DNA of 26,629 nucleotides from contig DECD01000039.1 in assembly GCA_002349055.1 (NCBI GenBank), forward strand, positions 1 through 26,629, read 5' to 3'. The stretch is from Bacteroidales bacterium UBA2939 (GTDB lineage Bacteria > Bacteroidota > Bacteroidia > Bacteroidales > P3). Every line of letters starts with the position of its first letter. Positions within the stretch are counted from its first letter, which is position 1. Shown here piece by piece: positions 1 to 7,706 of this stretch. Under the pieces are notes generated by a model, which saw nothing but the letters and a program-made list of their open reading frames with translations, made no database searches and was not told where the DNA came from. Position numbers and translations under genes: made by a program.

Positions 1-32
1 AAAAAACCTCCGTAGGACGCATCCTACAGAGG
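1..32 (-). terminator. Intrinsic terminator of the rpmG-DUF4295 operon
   Basis: Read on the minus strand, this is a stem of CCTC-x-GTAGGA paired with TCCTAC-x-GAGG (12-17 with 22-27 and 7-10 with 29-32, one internal mismatch, loop CGCA). Six T residues (plus-strand A at 1-6) follow immediately. This is a classic Rho-independent terminator placed 54 bases after the DUF4295 stop codon. Confidence 0.85.
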
Positions 33-85
33 CCAAAACAAAAGCGTATGAAAAAAATTATTATCCTTTTTCTACTCTAACAAGA

Positions 86-241
86 TTATTTCTTTTTCAG
101 ATACTCCTGCACGTTGTCGGAGGGAACGATTTCCTCGGAGAACATGTAAGCGTTGGTCTTGGGAGAACGAACCATGCGGATCACTTTTGCATAGCTTTTA
201 CCGGTCGAGGTTTTCAGGGTAGCAACAACTTTCTTTGCCAT
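86..241 (-). CDS. DUF4295 family protein, small and Bacteroidetes-specific
   Basis: This is a 51-residue basic protein that starts MAKKVVATLKTSTGKSYAKV and ends EYLKKK. It was read directly from the minus strand and ends at TAA (86-88). Its size, its Lys-rich ends and its position directly after rpmG match the DUF4295 family, which in Bacteroidetes accompanies ribosomal protein genes. The molecular role is unknown; a ribosome-associated role is only suggested by linkage and charge. The gap to rpmG is 20 bases, so the two genes are probably co-transcribed, and a strong terminator follows. The usual downstream neighbour ftsY is not present here. Confidence 0.85.
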   Translation of the reverse strand: MAKKVVATLKTSTGKSYAKVIRMVRSPKTNAYMFSEEIVPSDNVQEYLKKK

Positions 242-261
242 AGTCTATATCTCCTATTTTA

Positions 262-450
262 TTACTTGATTTCTTTGTGAACGGTCATTTTCTTCAAGAA
301 GGGATTGTACTTCTTGAGCTCCAAACGCTCAGGAGTGTTCTTCTTGTTCTTGGTGGTGATGTAGCGGCTCATACCAGGGACACCGCTGTTCTTCTGTTCT
401 GTGCATTCAAGGATCACCTGGACCCGTGCGTCTTTATTTTTCTTTGCCAT
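262..450 (-). CDS. rpmG: 50S ribosomal protein L33
   Basis: This 62-residue basic protein has the L33 signature: an N-terminal VQVILECTEQKN strand, then GMSRYITTKNKKNTPERLELKKYNPFLKK. L33 is a small protein of the large ribosomal subunit near the E site. The Cys pairs of zinc-binding L33 forms are not complete (only one Cys, in LECTEQ), so this is the zinc-independent type. The gene has its own Bacteroidetes-type promoter about 90 bases upstream. It is followed by DUF4295 and a terminator, making a two-gene unit. The rpmB (L28) gene, which commonly precedes rpmG in this phylum, is absent from the 5' side. Confidence 0.95.
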   Translation of the reverse strand: MAKKNKDARVQVILECTEQKNSGVPGMSRYITTKNKKNTPERLELKKYNPFLKKMTVHKEIK

Positions 451-536
451 GACTTAAATGTTTTCAATTTCATAACCGACTGAATTCCAACGGAGAAAGA
501 GCATCACAATCGTCCTTTTGGCCATTCAAATCGGAT

Positions 537-570
537 GCAAAATTACAACTTTTTTTGAAACTGACCAAAA
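537..570 (-). promoter_or_regulatory. Promoter for rpmG-DUF4295
   Basis: On the minus strand a -33 element TTTTG (570-566) is followed after 20 bases by a -7 element TAATTTTGC (545-537). This matches the Bacteroidetes sigma-ABfr consensus (TTTG, N19-21, TAnnTTTG). It lies within the AT-rich divergent region shared with pfkA. Confidence 0.75.
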
Positions 571-622
571 AAAAATATTTTTTTCGATATTTTTTTACCA
601 AGGATGTATTTTTTACATTTTA

Positions 623-655
623 TTGCGCGAGATTGCAAAAAAAATTGTACTTTTG
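623..655 (+). promoter_or_regulatory. Promoter for pfkA
   Basis: A -7 box TACTTTTG lies at 648-655, in the context AAAAAAAATTGTACTTTTG. A TTG at 623-625, 22 bases upstream, can serve as the -33 element; another TTG at 633-635 is too close. The resulting pfkA leader is about 80 bases long and AT-rich, and no riboswitch-like fold is obvious in it. Confidence 0.6.
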
Positions 656-741
656 TAGTCTCCATACATAATGGAGTTTTGACGTAATAGCATATCACAC
701 AATGCTATACGTTATATAATAGTATTATAAAAAGGAAATAA

Positions 742-1842
742 ATGGCATTGAAACGAGTGATGGTACTCACCGGAGGCGGCGACTGTCCCGGATTGAACGC
801 GGTGATTCGCGGCATCGTGAAACGTTCCGCTCAGGAGAGCGACTGGGAAGTCATCGGCTGCATCGAGTCGTTCAACGGGGTGCTACGCGAGCCGACGGAA
901 ATCATGATGCTCGACGAGAAGACCGTCGAGGGGCTGCAAATCCTTGGCGGCACCATTCTGGGTACCACCAACAAGGGCGGCCCCTTTGCCTGGCCGGTGA
1001 AGAACCCCGACGGCAGCTGGAGCGCCGTGGACCGCAGCGACGAAATGCTTCGCAAGTTACAATACATGGGCGTCGACGCCGTCATCAACATCGGCGGCGA
1101 CGGCAGCCAGCGCATCTCGTTGGGTCTGGCCAAGAAAGGACTGAAGATTGTGGGCGTTCCCAAGACCATCGACAACGACCTTTCGCTCACCGACTACACC
1201 TTCGGCTTCCAGACCGCCGTGCAGATCTGCACCGATGCCATCGACAAACTCGTCACCACCGCTGCCTCGCACAACCGCGTGTTTATCCTCGAGGTGATGG
1301 GGCGCGACGCCGGTTGGATAGCCCTCCACTCGGCCATCGCCGGCGGTGCCGACGTGTGCCTGATTCCTGAGATTCCCTACGATATTGAAAAGGTAAAACA
1401 AAAGATAGAGCAACGCTACAACAAACGTCGCGGCTACTGCATCATTGTCGTCGCCGAGGGTGCCATGCCCAAGGGCGGCACAGTGACGGGCAGCGTGAGC
1501 AACGAGGTGGGCTACCAGCACATCAAGCTGGGTGGCGTGGGCGAGCAGCTGGCAGCAGAACTCAAGGCCGCCGGCGTGGAGCACGACATCCGCTACACCA
1601 TCCTCGGCCACCTGCAACGCGGCGGCACACCCATCGCATTCGACCGCGTGCTGGCCACCGAGTTCGGCGTCCGCGCCATGGAGCTCGTCATCGAAGGCCG
1701 TTTCGGCCAAATGGTGGCCTACCACCACCCCGATGTCGTCGGCATCCCGCTCGAAGAGGCCGTGAGGGAGCAGAACCTCGTGGCGCCCGACAGCCGCCTG
1801 GTACACACCGCCAAGGGCGTGGGAATAGTGTTCGGCGACTGA
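742..1842 (+). CDS. pfkA: 6-phosphofructokinase (PFK-A superfamily)
   Basis: This cytoplasmic glycolytic enzyme phosphorylates fructose 6-phosphate to fructose 1,6-bisphosphate. At 366 residues it matches the intermediate-length group III PFKs. Visible motifs are GGGDCPGLN (11-19) for the phosphoryl donor, GGDGS (118-122), PKTIDND (140-146) with the catalytic Asp in TIDND, EVMGRDAG (184-191) for sugar phosphate, and GHLQRGG near residue 290. In family knowledge a Gly at the position-104 equivalent (GGDGS rather than GGDDS) favours ATP. The Lys in PKTIDND (position-124 equivalent) is also found in pyrophosphate-dependent enzymes. The donor is therefore probably ATP but not certain. The start follows an A-rich leader with its own promoter, and purH follows 55 bases downstream. 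Confidence 0.95.
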   Translation: MALKRVMVLTGGGDCPGLNAVIRGIVKRSAQESDWEVIGCIESFNGVLREPTEIMMLDEKTVEGLQILGGTILGTTNKGGPFAWPVKNPDGSWSAVDRSDEMLRKLQYMGVDAVINIGGDGSQRISLGLAKKGLKIVGVPKTIDNDLSLTDYTFGFQTAVQICTDAIDKLVTTAASHNRVFILEVMGRDAGWIALHSAIAGGADVCLIPEIPYDIEKVKQKIEQRYNKRRGYCIIVVAEGAMPKGGTVTGSVSNEVGYQHIKLGGVGEQLAAELKAAGVEHDIRYTILGHLQRGGTPIAFDRVLATEFGVRAMELVIEGRFGQMVAYHHPDVVGIPLEEAVREQNLVAPDSRLVHTAKGVGIVFGD

Positions 1843-1897
1843 CTGAAGGTCGCGTCACGCGACATATAAATAAAGAAAACAATAATAATAAATATAA

Positions 1898-3427
1898 ATG
1901 GAACCAAAACGAATAAAATCAGCCCTCATCTCGGTCTTCTACAAGGACGGCCTCGAGGACATCGTTCGCGCCCTTGACGCCGAGGGTGTCACCATCTACT
2001 CTACCGGCGGCACCTGCAAGTTCATCCACGACCTCGGCATCGAGCCTGTCACGGTAGAGAGCCTCACCGGCTATCCCTCCATCCTCGGCGGTCGAGTGAA
2101 AACCCTGCACCCCAAGGTGTTCGGCGGCATCCTCTCGCGACGCGACATGTTCAGCGACGGCGAGCAGCTGGCAGAATACGAGATTCCCGAAATCGACCTC
2201 GTCATCGTCGACCTCTACCCCTTCGAGCAGACGGTGGCCAGCGGCGCCTCCGAGCAGGACATCATTGAGAAAATCGACATCGGCGGCATCAGCCTCATCC
2301 GCGCCGCCGCCAAGAACTTCAACGACGTGGTCATCGTGCCCGCCGTCGACTACTACAAGGAATTCCTCGACATCTACAAGGAGCAGAACGGTTGCACCAC
2401 CCTCGAGCAGCGCCACCGCTTTGCTGCCTATGCTTTCAACGTCAGCAGCCACTACGACACCGCCATCTTCAACCACTTCAACAATGTGGAGCAGTTGCCG
2501 GTCTTCAAGCAGAGCTGCAAGCACGGCGAAGTGCTGCGCTATGGCGAGAACCCCCACCAGAAAGGTGTCTTTTATGGCGACCTGGAAGGCTGCTTCGACA
2601 AGCTCAACGGCAAGGAAATCAGCTATAACAACCTCGGTGACATCGATGCCGCCTGCTCGCTCATCGACGACTTCGAGGGTCAGACCGCCTTTGCCATCCT
2701 CAAGCACAACAACGCCTGCGGCATGGCCGTACGCAAGACCCTGCTGGATGCCTGGAAGGACGCCCTGGCCGGCGACCCCGTCAGCGCCTTCGGCGGCGTG
2801 CTCATCACCAACCAGAAGGTGACCAAAGAGGTGGCCGACGAGATGCACAAGATTTTCTTCGAGGTCTGCATCGCCCCCGACTATGATGCCGACGCCCTCG
2901 AGGTGCTGCGTGGCAAAAAGAACCGCATCATCCTGCGCCGCAAAGGCTTCAAGATGGCCGACCCGATGTTCCGTTCTGTCCTCAACGGCGTGCTGGTGCA
3001 GGACCGCGACACCGTCGTCCCCACCGCCAAAGAGATGCAGAAGAGCGTCACCTCCACCGCCATCACCAAAGAGCAGGCCGAGGACCTGGCCTTCGCCACC
3101 ATCCTCGTCAAGCATACCAAGAGCAACGCCATCGTGTTGGCCAAAGGCCGTCAGCTCTATGCCAGCGGCACCGGTCAAACCAGCCGCGTCGACGCCCTGC
3201 GCCAGGCCATCGCCAAGGCCAAGAGCTTCGGTTTCGACCTCAACGGCGCCGTCATGGCCAGCGACGCTTTCTTCCCCTTCCCCGACTGCGTCGAGATAGC
3301 CCACGAAGCCGGCATCGTGGCCGTCGCCCATCCTGGCGGCTCCATCCACGACCAAGACAGCATCGACTTCTGCGAGAGTCACCAGATGGGAATGGCAATA
3401 ACAGGTAAAAGACATTTTAAACACTAA
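1898..3427 (+). CDS. purH: Bifunctional AICAR formyltransferase / IMP cyclohydrolase
   Basis: This protein performs the last two steps of de novo purine synthesis: formylation of AICAR with 10-formyl-tetrahydrofolate, then closure to IMP. At 509 residues it has the normal family length. The N-terminal cyclohydrolase (MGS-like) domain shows STGGT (35-39) and GGRVKTLHPKVFGGIL (64-79). A linker carries LRYGENPHQ. The transformylase domain shows KHNNACG (about 269-275, with the catalytic His of the family), VKHTKSNAIVLAK, SRVDALRQA and DAFFPFPD near the C-terminus. The gene ends only 8 bases before mreB, and that pairing is well conserved in Bacteroidetes. Codon use is GC-rich, as in neighbouring core genes. 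Confidence 0.97.
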   Translation: MEPKRIKSALISVFYKDGLEDIVRALDAEGVTIYSTGGTCKFIHDLGIEPVTVESLTGYPSILGGRVKTLHPKVFGGILSRRDMFSDGEQLAEYEIPEIDLVIVDLYPFEQTVASGASEQDIIEKIDIGGISLIRAAAKNFNDVVIVPAVDYYKEFLDIYKEQNGCTTLEQRHRFAAYAFNVSSHYDTAIFNHFNNVEQLPVFKQSCKHGEVLRYGENPHQKGVFYGDLEGCFDKLNGKEISYNNLGDIDAACSLIDDFEGQTAFAILKHNNACGMAVRKTLLDAWKDALAGDPVSAFGGVLITNQKVTKEVADEMHKIFFEVCIAPDYDADALEVLRGKKNRIILRRKGFKMADPMFRSVLNGVLVQDRDTVVPTAKEMQKSVTSTAITKEQAEDLAFATILVKHTKSNAIVLAKGRQLYASGTGQTSRVDALRQAIAKAKSFGFDLNGAVMASDAFFPFPDCVEIAHEAGIVAVAHPGGSIHDQDSIDFCESHQMGMAITGKRHFKH

Positions 3428-3435
3428 GTAATAGT

Positions 3436-4461
3436 ATGGGACTTTTTTCATTTTTCAACCGTGAAGTAGCCATGGACCTTGGCACCGCCAACTCCATTGT
3501 GATATACAACGACCAAGTAGTTATCGACGAGCCCTCCATTGTGGCTTACGACCGCAACAACAACAAGATTGTCGCTGTCGGTAAAGAGGCACAACGCATG
3601 GACGGCCGCACAGACAACAAGAACATCGAAACCGTACGCCCGCTGCGCGGCGGTGTCATTGCCGACTTTGAGATGGCTCAGCACCTCATCCGCGAACTTA
3701 TCGGCATGACCAACGTCAACCGTTCGTTCCTTCCACCGTCGCTGCGCATGGTCATTTGCATCCCCAGCGGTATCACCAATGTTGAGGAGCGTGCTGTGCG
3801 CGAGAGCGCCGAGCAGGCCGGAGCCAAGGAAATCCGCATGATCCATGAGCCCATGGCCGCTGCCATTGGTATCGGCATCGACGTGCTGCAGCCTGAGGGC
3901 CACATGGTGGTCGACATCGGAGGCGGTACCGCCGAAATCGCCGTCATCTCCCTCGGCGGCATCGTCTGCAACAACTCCATCCGTGTGGCCGGCGACGTGT
4001 TCAACGACAACGTGGTGGACTACATGAAACGCCAGCACAACATGATTATCGGTGTACGCATGGCTGAGAAGGTGAAGATTGCCGTCGGCGCCGCCGTCAG
4101 CGAACTCGCCGACCCCCCCGAGGACTTCCGCACCCTGGGCCGCGACCTCCTTACCGGTCTTCCCAAGGAAATCTCCGTCAACTACAAGGAGATTGCCCAC
4201 GCCCTCGACCGCTCCATCGCCCAGATTGAGCAGGCCATCCTCGACACCCTCGCCGCTACACCTCCCGAGCTGGCCGCCGATATCTACAAGACCGGCATCT
4301 ACCTGGCCGGTGGCGGCGCCCTGCTGCGCGGCCTCGACCAACGCGTGAGCAGCAAGACCAAGCTGCAAGTGCATATCGCCGACGACCCCCTGCGCGCCGT
4401 CGCCCGCGGTACCGGCATCGCACTGAAGAACTTCAACAAATTCTCCTTCCTCATCCGATAA
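3436..4461 (+). CDS. mreB: Rod shape-determining actin homologue MreB
   Basis: This actin-like ATPase polymerises beneath the inner membrane and guides peptidoglycan elongation. At 341 residues it has the standard length. It has phosphate-1 DLGTANS (14-20), VRPLRGGVIADF (68-78), HEPMAAAIG (137-145, with the conserved Glu), phosphate-2 DIGGGTAEIAVIS (160-172) and the adenosine motif LAGGGALLRGLD. The N-terminal MGLFSFF is a plausible membrane-binding amphipathic segment. It is probably co-transcribed with purH (8-base gap). In related genomes mreC, mreD, a class B PBP gene and rodA usually follow. Here a strong terminator comes directly after the stop codon and the next genes run in the opposite direction. 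Confidence 0.97.
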   Translation: MGLFSFFNREVAMDLGTANSIVIYNDQVVIDEPSIVAYDRNNNKIVAVGKEAQRMDGRTDNKNIETVRPLRGGVIADFEMAQHLIRELIGMTNVNRSFLPPSLRMVICIPSGITNVEERAVRESAEQAGAKEIRMIHEPMAAAIGIGIDVLQPEGHMVVDIGGGTAEIAVISLGGIVCNNSIRVAGDVFNDNVVDYMKRQHNMIIGVRMAEKVKIAVGAAVSELADPPEDFRTLGRDLLTGLPKEISVNYKEIAHALDRSIAQIEQAILDTLAATPPELAADIYKTGIYLAGGGALLRGLDQRVSSKTKLQVHIADDPLRAVARGTGIALKNFNKFSFLIR

Positions 4462-4476
4462 AGGAAAGAGCATACA

Positions 4477-4516
4477 AAGAAAGGCAGAACCTCGCGGTTC
4501 TGCCTTTCTTCTTTTG
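4477..4516. terminator. Bidirectional terminator between mreB and dacB
   Basis: This is a perfect 15-bp stem, AAGAAAGGCAGAACC (4477-4491) paired with GGTTCTGCCTTTCTT (4496-4510), with loop TCGC. T-rich sequence follows on the plus strand, and the A-rich left arm gives a U-run for minus-strand transcripts. It sits between the convergent mreB and dacB genes and probably stops both. Confidence 0.9.
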
Positions 4517-4527
4517 TACTATTGCTT

Positions 4528-5976
4528 CTAGTAGATGGTGATTACCTTCTGGAGAATCTTGTTAAGCTTCTCTGTGGCCACATCCGAACCCACCTCATGG
4601 TTGTTGCTGATGATGGTGAACGCCAGGCGGTCGCCGTTGGCAGCGTCGATATAGCCAGCGTAGGCTTTTACGCCGTCCAGGGTACCCGTCTTCACACGCA
4701 CCACCACTCCGGCGGGAATCGAGGAGAGCAAATTGCGGGCGGTGCCATTCTCACCCACACGCGAGAAGGTCTGGAGATAGTCCTTGAAGAACGATTCCTT
4801 GCCCATTGTCGAGAGAAAACGGCACACAAAGTCGGCCGTCACATGGTTCTGCATCGACAAACCGCTGCCATCGACAATTCTCACGCCTCCGAGGTCGAGT
4901 TTCTTCTCTTTGAGGTATTCCGTCACCACCTTGGCGCCATTGGCAAACGAGCCTTTGCCATACTTCTTGTAGCCAAGGTATTTGAAAATCGACTCGGCAT
5001 AGAGGTTGTTGCTGGCCAGGTTGGTATACTGCGCGATGGTGTAGTAGTCGCTGCTGTAGTAGTCGAGCACGATACGCAGGCTGTCGGGCTGGCTGTAGAC
5101 CTGGCGCGAGGTGGACGAGATGCTGATGCCATGGGTGCGGAGGTAGGAGGCGAAGAGGTCGGCGCAATGCTGGGCGGGATTTGGGAGTGCTCCACGCACG
5201 GGGAACTCGTTGCGTCCCAGCGGGACGGTGCCACGATAGAGGCGGTCATTGCTGGTGGGGCTTCCGTAGATGACCACATTGTCGCCCGAGTCCTCGGGAC
5301 CCGTAGTCACCTCGCAGATGCCCAGAACATGGATGTTTTTGGGCGAAATTCTGACATTGGAGGCAGGATAGCCCAGCTTGGCACCGGGGTTGAAGAAAAC
5401 AAAATACATGTTTTCGTGAAAGTTGAGGCCGCTGACACCCGAGGCGTAGTAGTTGCCCACATCGCCCCACTGCCAGCTGTCGTGCAGGTACTGCTCGTCG
5501 AAGATTCCTACATTGTAGCACACGCGACCGTCGACACGGCGGATGCCTTTCTTCTTCAGCGCGTTTGTCCATCCTTCGAAGAGCGAGTCGGGAGTGGTCT
5601 GCCGATAGCGGTAGGAGCCCAGCATCGGGTCGCCACCGCCGATAATGTGGATGTTGCCACGCAGCACGCCGTCACGGTCAATCTCGCCGCGGATGCCCAA
5701 CTTAGTGGTGAAGCGGAAGTCGCTCCCCAGGCGGGCGAAACCGGCACCCGTGGTGAACAGCTTGACCACCGAGCCGGGAACCAGCGACACATACGAGTTG
5801 TAGCTGTACAGTTCCTGGTCCTTGGTCATATTGTATACGCACACCGAAAGTTGTCCATGCTGCATACCGGCTTCACGCTGCACACTGAAAATCACCCTCT
5901 CGAGGTCGGCCACCTGCTGGGCACCGGCGCCGAGGGTCGCCATAAAAGTCAAAGTCAAAAAAATCAATCGTTTCAT
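4528..5976 (-). CDS. dacB: D-alanyl-D-alanine carboxypeptidase/endopeptidase, PBP4 type (peptidase S13)
   Basis: This periplasmic penicillin-binding protein trims or cleaves peptidoglycan cross-links. It has 482 residues with a signal peptide ending around GAGA-QQ (about 19-20). The three catalytic motifs are present: SVVK (69-72, SxxK), SNN (322-324, SxN) and KTG (429-431). The family-typical VDGSGLSMQNHVTA lies near 368-380. The large segment between the first two motifs is the S13 insertion. It is the last gene of a tight operon: engB lies 2 bases upstream and the bidirectional terminator lies downstream. All catalytic residues look intact. Confidence 0.93.
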   Translation of the reverse strand: MKRLIFLTLTFMATLGAGAQQVADLERVIFSVQREAGMQHGQLSVCVYNMTKDQELYSYNSYVSLVPGSVVKLFTTGAGFARLGSDFRFTTKLGIRGEIDRDGVLRGNIHIIGGGDPMLGSYRYRQTTPDSLFEGWTNALKKKGIRRVDGRVCYNVGIFDEQYLHDSWQWGDVGNYYASGVSGLNFHENMYFVFFNPGAKLGYPASNVRISPKNIHVLGICEVTTGPEDSGDNVVIYGSPTSNDRLYRGTVPLGRNEFPVRGALPNPAQHCADLFASYLRTHGISISSTSRQVYSQPDSLRIVLDYYSSDYYTIAQYTNLASNNLYAESIFKYLGYKKYGKGSFANGAKVVTEYLKEKKLDLGGVRIVDGSGLSMQNHVTADFVCRFLSTMGKESFFKDYLQTFSRVGENGTARNLLSSIPAGVVVRVKTGTLDGVKAYAGYIDAANGDRLAFTIISNNHEVGSDVATEKLNKILQKVITIY

Positions 5977-5978
5977 AG

Positions 5979-6578
5979 TTATTTTAGCGTTAAATTAATA
6001 CTCTCAATATTGTCGAGCAGGGCGTCGCGGCCCATGCCCGTGAGCGACGAGGTGAGGAACATCGGCGGCAGCTCCTCCCACATCTCCGACAGCACCTTCT
6101 TCATGGCCTTGATGTTGGCCTGCACCTCGCGCTGGCTTTCCTTGTCGCTCTTGGTGAAGACGATGGAAAGCGGCACTCCGTTCGAACCGAGGAAGGTGAT
6201 GAACTCTATGTCTATCTTCTGCGGCGGTATGCGACTGTCTATCAACACATACACGTTGGTCAACTCCTCGCGGTGCAGGAAATAGTCGCGCATCATGGTG
6301 CTCCATTTCTCGCGCGACGACTTCGATGTGCGGGCGTAGCCATAGCCCGGCAGGTCGACCAGATACCACTCATCGTTGATAAGGAAATGATTGATAAGCT
6401 GCGTCTTGCCGGGGCGACCCGAGGTCTTGGCCAAACCCTTCACGCCCGTCAGCATGTTGATGAGCGACGACTTGCCCACATTGCTGCGACCTATGAACGC
6501 ATACTCTGGCCGCCCGTCGGTGGGGCACTTCTTGTAGTTGGGACTGCTGATGCTGAAAACTGCGCTGCTTATCTTCAT
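5979..6578 (-). CDS. engB: Ribosome biogenesis GTPase EngB/YsxC (YihA)
   Basis: This 199-residue cytoplasmic TrmE-Era-like GTPase is needed for late assembly of the large ribosomal subunit. The GTPase motifs are in order: G1 GRSNVGKSS (30-38), a G2 region with SGRPGKTQ (53-60), G3 DLPGYG (75-80), G4 TKSD (142-145, replacing NKxD as is usual in this family) and a G5-like SSLTG near 178-182. The GYAR after G3 is typical of EngB. It is third in the glsA-glsB-engB-dacB operon, with 6 bases to glsB and 2 bases to dacB. The linkage joins envelope lipid, ribosome assembly and wall genes. Confidence 0.96.
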   Translation of the reverse strand: MKISSAVFSISSPNYKKCPTDGRPEYAFIGRSNVGKSSLINMLTGVKGLAKTSGRPGKTQLINHFLINDEWYLVDLPGYGYARTSKSSREKWSTMMRDYFLHREELTNVYVLIDSRIPPQKIDIEFITFLGSNGVPLSIVFTKSDKESQREVQANIKAMKKVLSEMWEELPPMFLTSSLTGMGRDALLDNIESINLTLK

Positions 6579-6584
6579 CTACTG

Positions 6585-7706
6585 CTATTTTCGGTTGGCA
6601 CGTTTCATCTTTTTCAGCTCACGCTTCAGCCTCAGTTGCTTCTTCTTCAGCATCTTGAGCTCTTTCATGGTCTCCAGTTCCTCCAGACTGCGCTGTTTCC
6701 ACCACGGCAGAAGCTTCATGTTGATGCCAAACAGGCGGCGGCGGTCGAGCTTCTGGTTGCGATTCTCGTAGCTGTCAATGTAGCGCTTGTGTTTATCAGG
6801 ATACAAGTCACTGAGGGTGATAAGAATACCCGTGTCGGTAGTGCCCGTCAAGTGGTGGTTGGGACAGGTACCGAACGAGCGCATGGAGGGCGTGAGGTTC
6901 ATGTAGGCGTTGATGAGCGGCGGCACCGTGCAGCCACGCTCGCGCACCGAATGCAACAGTATCTGGTAGTCTTCCTTGTAGTTACGGCCGTTGAAGAGCT
7001 GCACCAGCTCGTTGTAGTCGCTTTCAATGTTGATTCGCTCGTAGGGCCACACCAGTCCGTCGCGGTCGGGGAAATGCTTCTGGTAGAAGTAGAGAATCAG
7101 GTCTCGCGCCTTGCGGTCGAGATCACCGTACATGGTAATTTTGCCAAAGAAATAGCGTGTCTCGGGAATCTCAAGTATCAGGCAGCCAAGGCCATCCCAC
7201 AGGTTGTCGAGGCTGTAGAGGCCCTTGCGAAGGTTATTGCCGGGCTGGTAAGCAGGCTGCACAAAAGCACGCCCAAGTTCCACGGTGTAAGGAAGATAGT
7301 CGTTGACAAACGTCTCGCTGAACTGGTACTGGTCGGCTGTGGGGGTGACGATGGAACCGTCTTCACGGCGCAGCATATTGGTGCCGTGGATGAAACGGTA
7401 GGCGCCCACAATCTCTTCATCCTCGGGACTCCACACAAACAGCTGCTTGCAGCAGTTGGGGTCGTCCATGGTGTCGTATTGGTCGATGTCCACCTCATTG
7501 CCTGTACCGCCACCGTCGACGGCGAAACTCAGCTCACGCAGACGACCAATCTCGCGCATGATATTGGGCGAGAGATGGGCCGTGGTGACGTAGATTTCCT
7601 TGTTGCCATAGTTGCTCTTGCGGAGGAAATGCTTCTGCTTCAACTCCTTCTTAATCAACTCGCGGTCTACGGGAGGGGCTATGTAAGAGAGGTCAATATC
7701 CTTCAT
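6585..7706 (-). CDS. glsB: GNAT-type N-acyltransferase of the GlsB/OlsB class (glycine/ornithine lipid synthesis)
   Basis: This 373-residue protein has the fold signatures of the acyl-ACP-using GNAT branch (OlsB, hemolysin-like, AHL-synthase-like). Visible are REIGRLRELSFA (51-62), VGAYRF (about 100-105) and ELGRAFVQPAYQ (143-154). The C-terminus is strongly basic and Lys-rich, which could help it bind anionic membrane. In Bacteroides, GlsB N-acylates glycine with a 3-hydroxy fatty acid, and GlsA then adds a second acyl chain to the hydroxyl. Its start overlaps the stop of the upstream O-acyltransferase by 4 bases (ATGA), so the two genes are almost certainly a translationally coupled pair. 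The head-group amino acid (glycine, serine or ornithine) cannot be read from the sequence. Confidence 0.8.
   Translation of the reverse strand: MKDIDLSYIAPPVDRELIKKELKQKHFLRKSNYGNKEIYVTTAHLSPNIMREIGRLRELSFAVDGGGTGNEVDIDQYDTMDDPNCCKQLFVWSPEDEEIVGAYRFIHGTNMLRREDGSIVTPTADQYQFSETFVNDYLPYTVELGRAFVQPAYQPGNNLRKGLYSLDNLWDGLGCLILEIPETRYFFGKITMYGDLDRKARDLILYFYQKHFPDRDGLVWPYERINIESDYNELVQLFNGRNYKEDYQILLHSVRERGCTVPPLINAYMNLTPSMRSFGTCPNHHLTGTTDTGILITLSDLYPDKHKRYIDSYENRNQKLDRRRLFGINMKLLPWWKQRSLEELETMKELKMLKKKQLRLKRELKKMKRANRK

Noticed and set aside
661..741. Riboswitch or attenuator in the pfkA leader
   Set aside because: The leader is short and AT-rich; no conserved riboswitch core or terminator/antiterminator pair was seen.
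1919..3451. Long open frame on the minus strand opposite purH (510 codons), and a similar 341-codon frame opposite mreB
   Set aside because: The plus-strand genes match known families throughout, and the antisense translations are low-complexity (rich in Gly, Ala, Val, Asp, His), as expected from GC-rich codon shadows.
4528..6285. Plus-strand ORF of 587 codons opposite dacB and engB
   Set aside because: dacB and engB have complete catalytic motifs on the minus strand; the plus frame gives no recognisable protein.
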